A stretch of 64,000 bases of DNA, from contig NC_045143.1 in NCBI RefSeq assembly GCF_008831285.2, positions 14,843,151-14,907,150 on the forward strand, written 5' to 3'. A program made the position numbers and the translations under genes. A model generated the notes under the pieces. That model saw only the letters and a list, made by a program, of their open reading frames with translations, did no database searches and was not told where the DNA came from. This DNA comes from Nymphaea colorata. Lineage: Eukaryota; Streptophyta; Magnoliopsida; Nymphaeales; Nymphaeaceae. Of this stretch, positions 24,406 through 34,759 are shown in pieces. How positions within the stretch are numbered: the stretch's first letter is position 1; every line of letters begins with the position of its first letter.

Positions 24406-24953
24406 GCTCGAGCTCGACACGAGCTTCATAGCTTCAGCTCGAGCTGACTCAAGTGACTGTTTTCAAGCTCGAGCTGCTCGTTTATTGACAATGTCTTCCT
24501 TTTTAGCTGGGTATGCATGTATTGGGAAAAAAAACAAAGAGAAGGAAATGAAGACGTGGGGAGAAGAAAAGGAGGGGTGACCGGAAAAGAGAAAAAGGAA
24601 ATGACATTGGGAGGAGGAAGGGTGTTGGGAAAAGAGAAAAAAGGAAATGACATTGGGAGGAGGAAGGGTGTTGAGAAAGGAGAAACGTGGGTGAAGAGAG
24701 GGAAAAAAAGGAGGGAAATTAGAAAATTTAAAAATAAAAACGAGTTTAACTTTCAGCTAATTAATTTAATATAACGAGTTGAGTCGAGTTTAAACGAGTC
24801 GAGTTCTTGCAACTCGAACTCGACTCGTTTATTGATTTGAGTTTAATTTTCAGCTCGAACTCGACTCATTTATAAATGAGTCGAGCTCGAGCCGAGCTTT
24901 TGCGAGCGAGTTCGAGTCAAGCCCGAGTTGACTCGACTCGTTGTGCAGCCCTA
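24341..24953. mobile_element. non-autonomous hAT-like element, 613 bp
   Basis: The left end TAGGGCTGCACACGAG and the right end, reversed, TAGGGCTGCACAACGAG form terminal inverted repeats of the Ac-like TAGGG type. The flanks at 24333-24340 and 24954-24961 are an identical 8-bp duplication, CCCGTGGA, as expected for hAT. Both subterminal regions are crowded with GAGCTCGAGTCGAG-type words. The interior has a purine-rich 45-bp tandem duplication (24583-24672) and no transposase. It sits inside LINE-derived sequence. Confidence 0.85.
24583..24672. repeat. 45-bp tandem duplication inside the hAT-like element
   Basis: GGAAAAGAGAAAAAGGAAAT and the bases after it start at 24583 and recur at 24628 with one extra A. 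Confidence 0.85.
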
Positions 24954-24961
24954 CCCGTGGA

Positions 24962-27435
24962 TAGGGCACCAGATTATTTGGTGGTCGGAAAATTATACAG
25001 GATGTCACTAATCGCAGCTTTGCTGATCCAGAACCAATAGGGCCAGCAGGCATCCGTAAGCGCATTAGCCACTGCCAGGAAGAGGTCCTTTTGGACACTC
25101 TACCACCCAGCCAGGCCCCTGCCCCTGCTATTCCTGTCGGTGAAGGTGACCTTCCCGACCAAGTAACTGTCACTCTCTGCCCTCAATGAAGTGTTTAGCT
25201 TGAAATATCCGTGGCCTTGCTGGACAATCGGCTAGGCATGACTTGCTTCTCACTATGCAAGTTGAGGCTATTGATTGTTTTTTCACTTTTGATACCCTTA
25301 TTCACACCGATCGGCTCCATATTAATGCTGGTTTGCTTGGCTCTTATGCTACCATGTCCAATGCTGACGTGTGTGATGGTGTGGTCTGTATCCTCTTGGG
25401 TGGAGGCCATAGAAATTTTTTGTAATAATTTGCATAGGTATTGGATTCTTTTGGAGGCCATTGACAAACACTCTTAAGCAAAGTTTCTTGCTGGGAATAT
25501 TTATCTGTCTCCATGATATGGAGAAAAAGCATGGGCATTATGTATTTGCAGAACATCATCTTAGCCTTGCAAGGCCCGATTTTACTGGTTGGGGGATTTC
25601 AATGCTATGTTGGAAAGGTCAGGCAAAACAGGGAGCCAGCCTAATCTTAATCCTTGCTCTAGCTTCAATAGGTTTGTTTAGAATTGCCACGTGTTTCCAT
25701 TGTTTGAGCCTAATCATAGGTTCACATGGTGCAACAATAGACAACGGCGAGTCAAATTTTGTATAGATTAGACTGGGCCCTTATTAATGATGTTTGGAAG
25801 GCTCAGTGGGGCAGTGCTACTGACCTGCAGATTCTCCCTAGATCAACTTGTAACCACTCGGCTCTCAGAGTGTCAACGTGTTTCACTCCTAACCCTCCTA
25901 AAAGATTTGCTTAGTTCAGATATTTCCATTTTTGGGCCAAAAGACCACAATGCAAATATCTAGTCCAAGAGGCTTGGAACTCATATGTTTTTGGGTGCCT
26001 CCTTGAAAAGGTGATCAAAAAATTTGACAAAGTCCAATCTCTTGAATTGGATTCTACTGTCAGAGACAGAAATCATGAAATTCTAATCAGAGAGGAATTG
26101 CAGGCTTCCCTTGAAGAGGAGGTTAGCTTATGGAGGCAAAGAACTCGTGTCAAGTGGATAGCTGAAGGTGACCGTAATGCGGCTTACTATCAGCCAGAGG
26201 TTAAAGGTCGTAGAACAAAGAATTCTTTATCTGCATTGGAGCATGAAGGGATTAGAATTAATGATGTGAAGGCTATTAGATCAATCTGTGAGGAGTTCTT
26301 TTGTGATTTTCTTGGTTTTGAGGAGGACTCAGGCTACAGGTCTGAACAAGAAAGCTGATGCCCTTCGACTATCGGAAGAGGATAATGCTAGTTTGCTTCT
26401 CCCGGCCACTCTAGAGGAGGTGAAGCATGTGGTATTCTCCTTGGATGGGAATATTGCATCGGGTCGAGATGGATTCCCAGCTTCTTTCTATTAGCACCAT
26501 TGGAGAATAGTTCATCATGATTTACTGCAGGTTATCAATAGCTTCTTGTTCACTGAAAACTGGTCAAGAAAATTAATCGGAATTATATTGCCCTTATTCC
26601 TAAAAGGAGGGTCTCTGTAGAGTTGGTGATCTTAGATTTATTGCTTTATGCAACGTGTTTATAAGATTATCTCTAAATTTCTTTCTAACCGTATGAAAAG
26701 AAACCTATAGAAAGGCATCAGCAAGGACTAAGGTGCTTTCATTTTGATTCGATCAATCATAGATAATATTAACTTTGCTCATGAATGCATAGACTCGCTT
26801 GAAGGGCTCTGAGAGAACAACATATGCTTTAAAATAGATTTCTCCAAAGCCTATCATGGAGTGAGCTGATCATTTCTTAAGACTGCTCTTATTGATCTAG
26901 GGTTTAGCTTGGCTTGGGTAGATAAAGTTATGATGTGTGTATTGTCGGCCTCGTTCTTGTTCTCATTGATGGGGTTTTGGGTGAGTTCTTCCCAATAAGC
27001 AGATGCCTAAGGCAAGGGTTCCCATGTCTCCTTATCTTTTTATTGTTGTTATGGAAGAACTCTCTAAAAATATTGAGTTCGGGCGTTGCAACGGTTCCCT
27101 GGTTCCCCCCTATATTCCCCGTGTTGGGGTATGCCCTACTCTACTTACCTTTGTTGGTGACCTAACTATCTTTTCTAGGGGAGACCATCACTCTTATAAC
27201 GAAATTATGCAAGCACGAGAGGCTCTTAAGCATTCTTCTGGGTTATGTGTCAACCCACACTAGTCTCATGCTCTCTTTAGGGAAACAAAGGGTTCCTCTC
27301 TCTTTCATCAACAATACGGATTGGGTGCAATGCTCACTGCTTCTTTTTTATTTGGGTATTTCCCTATTTGGAGAAAATATGTTGGATTATTTGTGTGATT
27401 CATTAGTGTTGAAAGTGGAAAAAAAGCTTAGTTAT
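24962..27435 (+). pseudogene. LINE (L1-type): ORF1 tail, endonuclease and reverse transcriptase, 5' part
   Basis: The endonuclease starts at the ATG at 25186; the usual WNIRGL box has its Trp codon changed to TGA. GDFNAMLERSGK near 25590 and TWCNNR near 25730 are typical endonuclease motifs, while the DHS box reads NHSAL. Next comes the pre-RT region at 26011-26358 (EEVSLWRQRTRVKWIAEGDRN). RT follows with SGRDGFPASFY (about 26460), RCLRQGFPCLL in two frames (about 27000) and, in place of FADD, TFVGDLTIFSRG, so a catalytic Asp is Gly. Several frameshifts and stops are present. Sequence upstream of the hAT element (about 23970-24333) probably belongs to the same LINE. Copia insertion at 27436 cuts the RT domain; its 3' part resumes at 32360. 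Confidence 0.82.
27431..27435. repeat. target-site duplication GTTAT, left copy
   Basis: Identical to 32355-32359 across the copia element at 27436-32354. Joining the flanks restores LINE sequence. Confidence 0.9.
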
Positions 27436-27661
27436 TGTTAAAGAGTGTTTTTGAAATATTAGAAAGTTAGAGAGGTGGACTTTAAATACTTTCTTATAGT
27501 AGTTGGACTGTTTTTGTAAAGTTTGTACCGCTAGCCCTAATGTCTTTAAAAGGAGATTAGGGTTACGTTAATGAATAATCTCTTTGGCTCATCTCTCTCT
27601 CTCTCTCTCTCGTCCTCTCCTTTCCTCAACATCTCTATCTCGTCTCCTTCAATCTGTAACA
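27436..27661 (+). repeat. 5' LTR of copia element 27436-32354
   Basis: 226 bp, TG..CA ends. I count 13 base differences from the 3' LTR (9 transitions, 4 transversions) and no indels. The end is rich in CT microsatellite. Confidence 0.95.
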
Positions 27662-27674
27662 TGGTATCAGAGCC
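27662..27674 (+). promoter_or_regulatory. primer-binding site (initiator tRNA-Met)
   Basis: TGGTATCAGAGCC directly abuts the 5' LTR and matches the usual plant copia primer site complementary to tRNA-iMet. Confidence 0.92.
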
Positions 27675-28823
27675 TTAGACCTAGGACTGTGCTATCTAGG
27701 GTTTCACATTTCTTCCTTCATCTCTTACCTCTTCCTCTAAGTTAGGGTTCATGTCTATATATTTTTTTTTTCTGATGGTTTCAAGAAAAGCAAGTAATCT
27801 GTTTGGTGAAAGGGGCTAATCACGTTTAACATGTAGAAACGTGATTAGCACCCTTGTGTTGCTGCTGTCGTGGAAGACATGGAGAAACATTGATGAAGTT
27901 GCTGCCGTGGAAGATCAGATCCGATTTTCTGCTGATTGGTTGGAAGCAAATCTATGAAGTCTTGTATCAGATCTGCCCTAAACAGATCTGATTTTGTCTG
28001 ATTTTTTTTTGCTGCCGTGGACGAAGATCTATGAAGTTATATATCAGATCTGCCCTTTGAAGTTATATATCAGATCTACCCTTTTGCTGTTGTGTGTGGA
28101 GTCACCTGTTTGAAGGTTGCTGATTGGCATGTGGAGCATAAATGACCTGCTGATCGTGGAGGGTTTAGCTGCTGTTTGTGGGTGTAGTTTGGTATGTGGA
28201 GCAGAAATGATATGCTAATCGTGGAGGCTATTTTAGCAACAACAAAAACAGTCAGCCATAAGTAGCAGAGATCAACAGGTGTCTTTTGGAGTTTTGTTCA
28301 TGGGTTTGCTATCATCCGCAACAATTGATTCAAATCTCTGTAATCTGTTATCTACTCCCTTTTATATGGTTCAGATTTGGTTAGTTTCTGCGATTACAGC
28401 TTCTCCCTTAATGCATAGGGTGTGATATTCGTATAATCTTTGAGGATAGTAGAGATTTTTTTTCTGTGGTGTCTGACTGCTGCTTCCTATATATTGTGTG
28501 CCATACGTGGGTGGTATTAAGACATGATCAGATCATCACGTAGTTCATGTGGAGCAGAATGGTAGACTGCTAGACATATGTGCAGTCGTGTGCAGAGTTA
28601 CTAAGTCTGGTGTTGTGGCAGCCATCTAATATTCAGGTGGAGTAGAATTGTGGACTATTGGGGGTTTGTGCAGTCACATGTGGGTCAACTGGAATTCGGA
28701 ATGCTTATTATTATTATTTTTTTTTTGAGTTCTGTGATCCGTAAAGATACATTTCTTGATTGAAGTTGACTACTACATCTAATACATACATATTGTGCCC
28801 AAAATTTTGATTGGAATTTTACT
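27675..28823 (+). other. copia leader without recognisable gag
   Basis: About 1.15 kb between the primer site and the first protease-like ORF. It contains repeated phrases (TATGAAGTTATATATCAGAT; GTGGAGCA.AAATGA) and no ORF of gag type and no CCHC knuckle. Gag appears deleted or replaced. Confidence 0.6.
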
Positions 28824-29853
28824 GTGGCTGATGGTAATGTGTTTGAGGGTTTCAATGACTACAAGATGATTGAAAATTTCATCTCATATGCCAATACTAC
28901 TGGAATAGACTCAGCCTTCTCTGTTGGTGCTCCTACCGATGGCCCAGATATGAAGTGTATGATAGATTATGGTGCCTCCAGGCACTGTTGTAATCAATCA
29001 CACATTTTTTCATCCTTAGTCAGATTCTCTACACCACCAGCATGTCTGATGGCAAGCTATCTCCTGTGTTGGGCAGCGGTGATATCTATCTCTCACATTT
29101 AGGCACTATTACTCACGTGCTCTATGCTCTTCAGTTTCTTGTTAATTTGTTATCTGTTAAACAGCTGGCTATTGACTTACAGTGTAGAGTCATTTTTTAC
29201 CTTGGTTCATGTTCTTTTCAGGACTTACTAACTGGGAAGTTCATTGGTGGTGGTCATGAACGTGAGGGTCTCTATTTCTTGTTTGTCCCAGTAAATGTTG
29301 TTGCATCATCATTCTCTTCGAAGACTTCTCATTTTCAATGGCATCTCAGACTAGGTCATCCATCAGTGTCCAAACTTCGTCTCATGTTTCCAGGTATTAC
29401 TGCATTAGAGTCGTTCATGTTGATGTGTGGGGTCCTAGTCGGGTTCCTTTTCACTCACGTTTTCGGTATTATCTTGTTTTGGTTGATGATTTTACTAGAG
29501 TCAATTGGGTATTCTTGTTACGGGAAAGATCGAAAGTCGTATGTATTCTTCTGAAATTTGTCAAAGAAATAAAATCTCAGTTTGGTTTCATTGTCAAAAA
29601 TATTCGCACTGATAATGCTCTTGAATTCAAATCCTCTGTGCTACTTCAATTTTATGCCAATCATGGAATTCGACCTCAATATACTTGTCCTCACACGTCC
29701 CAACAAAATGGTGTTGCCAAACGTAAACATCAACAACTCCTAAATGTGGCCCGTACCCTCATGTTGCATTTATACATGCCTACCTATTTTTGGGGTGATG
29801 CGATTCTTACCGCATGCTATCTCATTAATAGATTACCCTCGTCAGCCATCTAA
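28824..29853 (+). pseudogene. copia protease and integrase remnant
   Basis: At 28824-29102 a protease-like MIDYGASRHCC replaces the usual DSGA active site (Ser is Tyr). The protease tail continues in another frame at 29042 (LLSVKQLAIDLQCRV). WHLRLGHP begins the pre-integrase part, but the Cys pair of its zinc finger is missing, apparently by deletion. The integrase core at about 29410-29850 has VDVWGP, VDDFTRVNWVF and RTDNALEF. The third acidic residue is lost: the NGVAERK box reads NGVAKRK. The frame ends at TAA 29851-29853. Confidence 0.9.
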
Positions 29854-30444
29854 GAACGTATTCTCATTCAACTTTTATATCCAGATCGACCATTATTTCA
29901 TATACCTCCCAAAGTGTTTGGATGCACCCACTTGCACACATCCTAGGCCCAGACAAAAACAAACTTGTTGCCTAAGCCATCAAATGTGTATTCATTGGAT
30001 ACTCTGTCAATCAAAAAGGATATAAGTGTTGTGATCCCCAGACCAAGAAAGAGATTATCAGTGCGGATGTTACATTCTTTGAATCTCGTCCTTATTTTTC
30101 TCCTTCAAGTCCGTCTCCATCTGAGATGACTATACCGGTTCCTCTTCCTATTCCACCAGTGTCACTTGAGTCGATCCCTCTATCTCAATCTATGTCGTGA
30201 ATGTTTCCTTCATCCTCCATTAATTTATACTCGTCGTCTGGGTCCTTCTCTCAACCGCCCACCAGTGTCTTCTCAAGAGGTAAGCTCCACTGATAAGACT
30301 GACTCAAGTTTAAATGATGATCACACTGCAGATGATCTCCCCATTGCTATTCGCAAGGGCAAGCGACAGTGCACACTACATCAGATTTCTAATTTTGTCT
30401 CTACTGACCATTTGAGTACATGTTTGGTGCAGTTTGATTGAGCT

Positions 30445-31776
30445 TTGTCTAGCCACATTATCTCATCTTCTCACCATCAAACCTTGTTAGATTCAAGGTG
30501 GCGAAAAGCCATGCAGGAGGAAATGGATGCTCTTATCTCTCGGGAGACTTGGGATTTGGTGGATCCATCGATGCACTATGATGTGGTTGGCTCCAAATGG
30601 GTGTTCACCATCAAGTATCATCCTGATGGTTCGGTTGAACGGTTCAAGGCACTTCTTGTTGCTAAAGGATATATACAGATGTATGGCGTTGACTTCTTTG
30701 AGACCTTTTCGCCCGTGGCTCGGTTGGGCACTATTCGACTGATTATATCTCTTGTTGTCCAACGAGAGTGGCCGCTATTTCAACTAGATGTAAAAAATGC
30801 TTTTCTGTATGGAGACCTGTTTGAAACTGTCTATATGTAGCAACCACTTGGTTTTGAGCGACAGGGGGAGTGTTCCAAGGTATGCAAATTAAAGAAGGTT
30901 ATTTATGGACTTAAATAGAGTCCTCGTGCATGCTTTCATAAGCTAACTGAGGTTTTATCTAAGTGTGGATTTCAACAATCCCAGCTTCATCACTCATTGT
31001 TTATCAAGCGAGGCACATCTGGTATAGTGATATTGATTGTATATGTCGATGATATTGTTCTCATTGGAGAAAGTAATCAAGAAATAGCTCAGACAAAGGA
31101 GTTTTTACAACAACACTTTGTCAGAAAAAACCTTGGACAACTCCATTATTTTCTTGGTATTGAGGTGGCTCGTAGTAGTAAATGAGTTATAGTGTCTCAA
31201 AGAAAATATGCTCTTGATCTTCTGCAGGAAACATGTTTATTGGGGGCTAAACCTGTCACACTTCCCATGAATCCCCGCATTCATATACATGATGATGAAT
31301 CCCAGCCTTTTGACTCTAGATCTTACAGATCTCTGATAGAGAAACTGTTATATTTGACTGTCACTCGCCCCGACATTAGCTTTGCTGTGAATATGCTAAG
31401 TCGGTTCATGGAAAAACCCTAGAAGGTTCATTGGGATGTTGCTCTAATGATTGTCAGATACTTGAAATCAACCCCGGGAAAGGGGTTATGGTTCAAACTG
31501 GGAGAAGGTGTTGACATCGAAGGGTATAGTGATGCTGATTATGCAGGATCTGTAGATGGCAGGAAGTCTACTACACGTTTTTGTGTCTTTGTGGGAGGTA
31601 ATCTTATTTCTTGGAGGAGCAAAAAATAGAATGTGGTAGCTCGATCTAGTGCTGAATCGGAATATAGGGCTATGACTCAAACTGCGGTTGAAATGTCATG
31701 GGTCAGATCATTGCTTTTAGAGTTGGGTGTTTCAGTGAATCTCCCAATGAAGATGTATTGTGACAACAAGACAGCG
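30445..31776 (+). pseudogene. copia reverse transcriptase / RNase H remnant
   Basis: RT of the RVT_2 type: WVFTIKYHPDGSVERFKA, then ETFSPVARLGTIR, FQLDVKNAFLYGDL and VYVDDIVLIGES. RNase H follows with GYSDADYAGSVDGRKSTT, SRSSAESEYRAM-like text and YCDNKTA. One frame runs from 30445 to the duplication at 31664, interrupted only by in-frame stops at 30838, 30916, 31183, 31420 and 31627. Three of these (30838, 30916, 31627) are TAG where the family normally has Gln. The duplicated 113-bp block then breaks the frame. Confidence 0.92.
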
Positions 31777-31889
31777 ATAGGGCTATGACTCAAACTGCAG
31801 CTGAATTGTCATGGGTCAGATCATTGCTTTTAGAGTTGGGTGTTTCAGTGAATCTCCCAATGAAGATGTATTGTGACAACAAGGCAACA
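31664..31889 (+). repeat. 113-bp tandem duplication in the RNase H region
   Basis: ATAGGGCTATGACTCAAACT starts at 31664 and again at 31777. The two copies differ at only a few bases. 113 is not a multiple of three, so it shifts the frame within the RNase H domain. Confidence 0.93.
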
Positions 31890-32105
31890 GCCATATTGCT
31901 ACCAATCATGTCTTCTATGAGAGGACGAAACACATTGAAGTGGATTACTACTATGTTCGGGACCTAGTTCAAGAAGGAATTGTCAACACCATTTATGTCT
32001 CCTCAAAAGATCAAACAGCTGATATCCTCACCAAGGCTCTTCCCATAGGCCATTTTCTAAGATGTTGTAACAAGCTGAGCATGATTGATATATATGCTCC
32101 AGTTT

Positions 32106-32128
32106 GAGGGGGGGGGGGGGGGGGGGGG
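32106..32128 (+). promoter_or_regulatory. polypurine tract with 21-G run
   Basis: GA at 32106-32107 followed by 21 G (32108-32128) directly before the 3' LTR. The normal plant copia tract is about 'GAGGGGGAG', as in the second copia element of this window. Confidence 0.85.
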
Positions 32129-32354
32129 TGTTAAAGAGTGTTTTTGAAATATTAAAAAGTTAGAGAGGTGGTCTTTAAATACTTTCTTATAGTAGTTGGA
32201 TTGTTTTTGTAAAGTTTGTACCGCCAACTCTAATCTCTTTAAAAGGATATTAGGGTTATATTAATGAATAATCTCTTTGGCTCATCTCTCTCTCTCTCTC
32301 TCTTGTCCTCTCCTTTCCTCAATATCTCTCTCTCGTCTCCTTCAATCTGTAACA
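32129..32354 (+). repeat. 3' LTR of copia element 27436-32354
   Basis: 226 bp, starts TGTTAAAGAG and ends CTGTAACA, followed by the GTTAT duplication at 32355-32359. Confidence 0.95.
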
Positions 32355-32359
32355 GTTAT

Positions 32360-33405
32360 GGTCTTCTAAGCTTCATTCTTATGCAGGGCGTCTTTGTTTG
32401 ATGAGGTATATCCTCTTAAACCTCATTGGATACTGGTGCTTTGTTTTATGCTCCCTACATCAATCAAGCATATACTAGAAACGACTATGGCTACTTTCCT
32501 TTGGGGCTGCGTGGAAGCTAGAAAAAGTGTCCATTTGGTTGTTTGGTGTTCCCTCTGTTGCCTTGTGTTGGAAGGGGGAGTTGCTTTGAAACATCTATAT
32601 GATTGAAACAAAGCTTGCATTGGTTGCATCACGCTGCGCATATGCCAGGATGAGGCCCCTTAGGCGATCTTTATTAAGATTAAATATCTTTCTTTCCAAA
32701 GCCTTTGGACCTTAAAGAGCTCCAAAAAGGAGTCTTGGTTTTTCAAAAGTGCTAGGAAAAGTTAGCTTCAATCCAAGATCAAGTAAGTTGGTCTATTGGG
32801 AGTGGCTCCATTCAGTTCTAGACAGATAAATGGGGAGAATCTCCTCTAATCTCTAAGTTGAATCCATTGGAGAGATCGTTTTTTGAATTCTCTTTGAAAT
32901 TCTTCATTAAGTAGGTCCTTTATTCTTACCTGCCCATTCTTGACAGCTTCAACGATTTTCTCTCTCAAGTGGGGTTAGAGAGACCTAACTTAGAACCGCA
33001 ACAAGACCTCCTTCTTTGAAAAAACTCCCCTACCTCCAACATCAACACTTCTAATGTTTGGGAGGTGGTGAGAGAGAAAGATGCTAAGGAGGCTTGGTGG
33101 AAATTGGTGTGGATCCCTGAAGCTCACCCTAGAGCACAATGGTATGTATGGTTGGCATGCGGCGATCGCCTCCCTACATTTGATCGACAAAAGAGAAGTG
33201 GTATTTCTCTAGCTAACAGGTGTGTTTTTTGTCTCAAGGATGAGGAGTCAACCCACCACGTCCTTATATATTGCCCGCACTCTTCAAAAATATGGAAGTT
33301 TGAAGCTATGAAGTTCAAAAGAAGTCTTTTCCCCCAACATAGTGTTGTCAGGAGCCTAAACATTGGTTCTCATGTAGTTTCAAAAGAGGTTGGCTTATGA
33401 AATGC
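32360..33405 (+). pseudogene. LINE 3' part, RT C-terminus and zf-RVT
   Basis: Continues the LINE cut by copia. HSYAGRLCLMRYILL (about 32370-32415) is the conserved 'LSYAGRL.LI' box that normally follows the RT site where copia landed. Next is FLWGCVEARKSVHLVVW (about 32490). At 33065-33400 is the zinc-binding reverse-transcriptase-associated domain: AWWKLVWIPEAHPRAQWYVW, then CVFCLKDEESTHHVLIYCPHSSKIW with its Cys-Cys-His-Cys set intact. Frameshifted and stop-bearing upstream, though the zf-RVT frame is open for 111 codons. Confidence 0.85.
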
Positions 33406-34050
33406 TGAAAAATATGCTTCCACCTCATACTTTGAAGAATGTAGTGTAGACTCAACTCGAGAATCCACAATGAAGAATGTTGTTCTCCTGAACAAGATTT
33501 TCATGCCCTCTGGTGGGTTGACATCTGAATATTTGCTTTGTAGAAAGGATTCCCTAAATAATTGTGGAAAAAGAGGCATCCAATATCAAATATAAATAAC
33601 AATGCAAGAATCACCCATCAAGGTATTAACAGGACCGGATGAAATAAACATAGGCCTTCTGCTTGCCTTGTAGATCAATATATATAGATTCCCCTTGTCC
33701 ACAAAGTAAAAGACAAGCAGCTTCAAAAGACACCAACATGTAATAAAAAATTTGAAGACTGTTTTAGCAACACTAGATTATTAGAAAATCTGTTATTAAG
33801 AGCCCTTCTTCCTTCGTGAGCTCCTTATGATAACCAGTTTTTTCAGCTCTTATTATTGCAAATGTTATAAATTTCTTTGTCCTCTTGAAGAGAATCTCAC
33901 AACAGAGAAAGAAAAAAATTCGTGTCCCAAGAAATGCAAAGTCACCCTCTTTCATCAACAGCGTAGACGATCCTATTTGCCTTCCATGAAGTATATGCCA
34001 TCGGAGAGCACCATACCATTGATCATTTTGACATCTTCACCCTGAGTGGA
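33406..34050. other. junction between two LINE remnants, nature uncertain
   Basis: Lies between the plus-strand LINE tail and the minus-strand LINE tail. Short ORFs on the minus strand (33370-33579, 33773-33958) are not recognisable. It may be the 3' end of the minus-strand LINE, but no poly(A) tail marks it. Confidence 0.35.
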
Positions 34051-34745
34051 ACCTCAATTGGAGTAGCGGATGTTTGCCTTTTCATGAAAAGCTTGTTTTG
34101 AATACGCAACTTTTGTTACTTCTTTAGCTAACCATGACCAATTATCTTTCAAAAAATATCTCATAGCATTAATTTCCATTTCAATCAGAGTTTTGCCCTC
34201 ATTTCTAGAAACATCAGCATTTGGTGCCCCCATAGCTCCCAAAGGATTACGGGAAAGTAAGGGGCCATTTGTCTAATGGAAAAGTTACACGCCATTCCAT
34301 GAACCTAGTCTAAACATTGAAGCAGATTCATGAAATGTTAGTTCTGCATTTTATGAATTTGCCCCTGATTTTTGTGTCATGTTCATGGAATGGTATGTAC
34401 TGTTCCATTAAGCAAACGAACCCTAAGGTTCTAACATATCTTCAATGCCTGATATAAAAATTTTATGGGGATCCATGACTTTGAATTCATCACTCACATC
34501 ACGTTAAGACTTCTCAAATTGTCAAACAATTTCATATTGAAGAAAAAAGTGTTAGCATCAAGAAGACATTGAAAAAAAAAAGATGTTGCATGACCTCAAT
34601 GTCCGTTTCACATAGAATGCATCGAGAAGCCATCTGAACCACGAAATGTTGCAAGCAGCTTTCCATTAAGAGCCTTCCAGAACAACCAACGTAAAGACAC
34701 CAATGACTCTCTAGGTACGTGCTTGGAACTCCAGATTTCATATTA
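34051..34745 (-). pseudogene. second LINE remnant: zf-RVT and C-terminal tail
   Basis: On the minus strand, FWKALNGKLLAT and CILCETDIEVMQHLFF match the zf-RVT pattern, in frames that shift. Further on, removing the MITE at 34261-34423 joins EDMLEP to FPVILWELWG, the 'ILWE.W..RN' segment that follows zf-RVT in plant LINEs. The block 34242-34054 (EGKTLIEMEINAMRYFLK) continues this tail. Stops and frameshifts are present. Confidence 0.6.
34261..34423. mobile_element. Tourist-like (PIF/Harbinger) MITE, 163 bp
   Basis: The left end GGGGCCATTTGTCTAATGGA and the right end, reversed, GGGTTCGTTTGCTTAATGGA form long imperfect inverted repeats (about 45 bp, including CCATTCCATGAAC on both arms). It is flanked by TAA at 34258-34260 and 34424-34426, the usual Harbinger target. 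It interrupts the LINE tail on the minus strand. Confidence 0.88.
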
Positions 34746-34759
34746 ATATCCATTTCTAT

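Larger units (their letters stand above)
27436..32354 (+). mobile_element. Ty1/copia LTR retrotransposon, full-length but defective, 4919 bp
   Basis: Both LTRs are 226 bp, begin TGTTAAAG and end CTGTAACA, and are flanked by a perfect 5-bp duplication GTTAT. A tRNA-Met-type primer site follows the 5' LTR, and a purine tract ending in a 21-G run precedes the 3' LTR. The order protease, integrase, reverse transcriptase, RNase H defines copia rather than gypsy. It lies in the same orientation as the LINE it split. A gag domain is not recognisable, the integrase has lost its catalytic Glu, and RT/RNase H has five in-frame stops and a frame-breaking duplication, so it cannot be autonomous. Confidence 0.95.
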
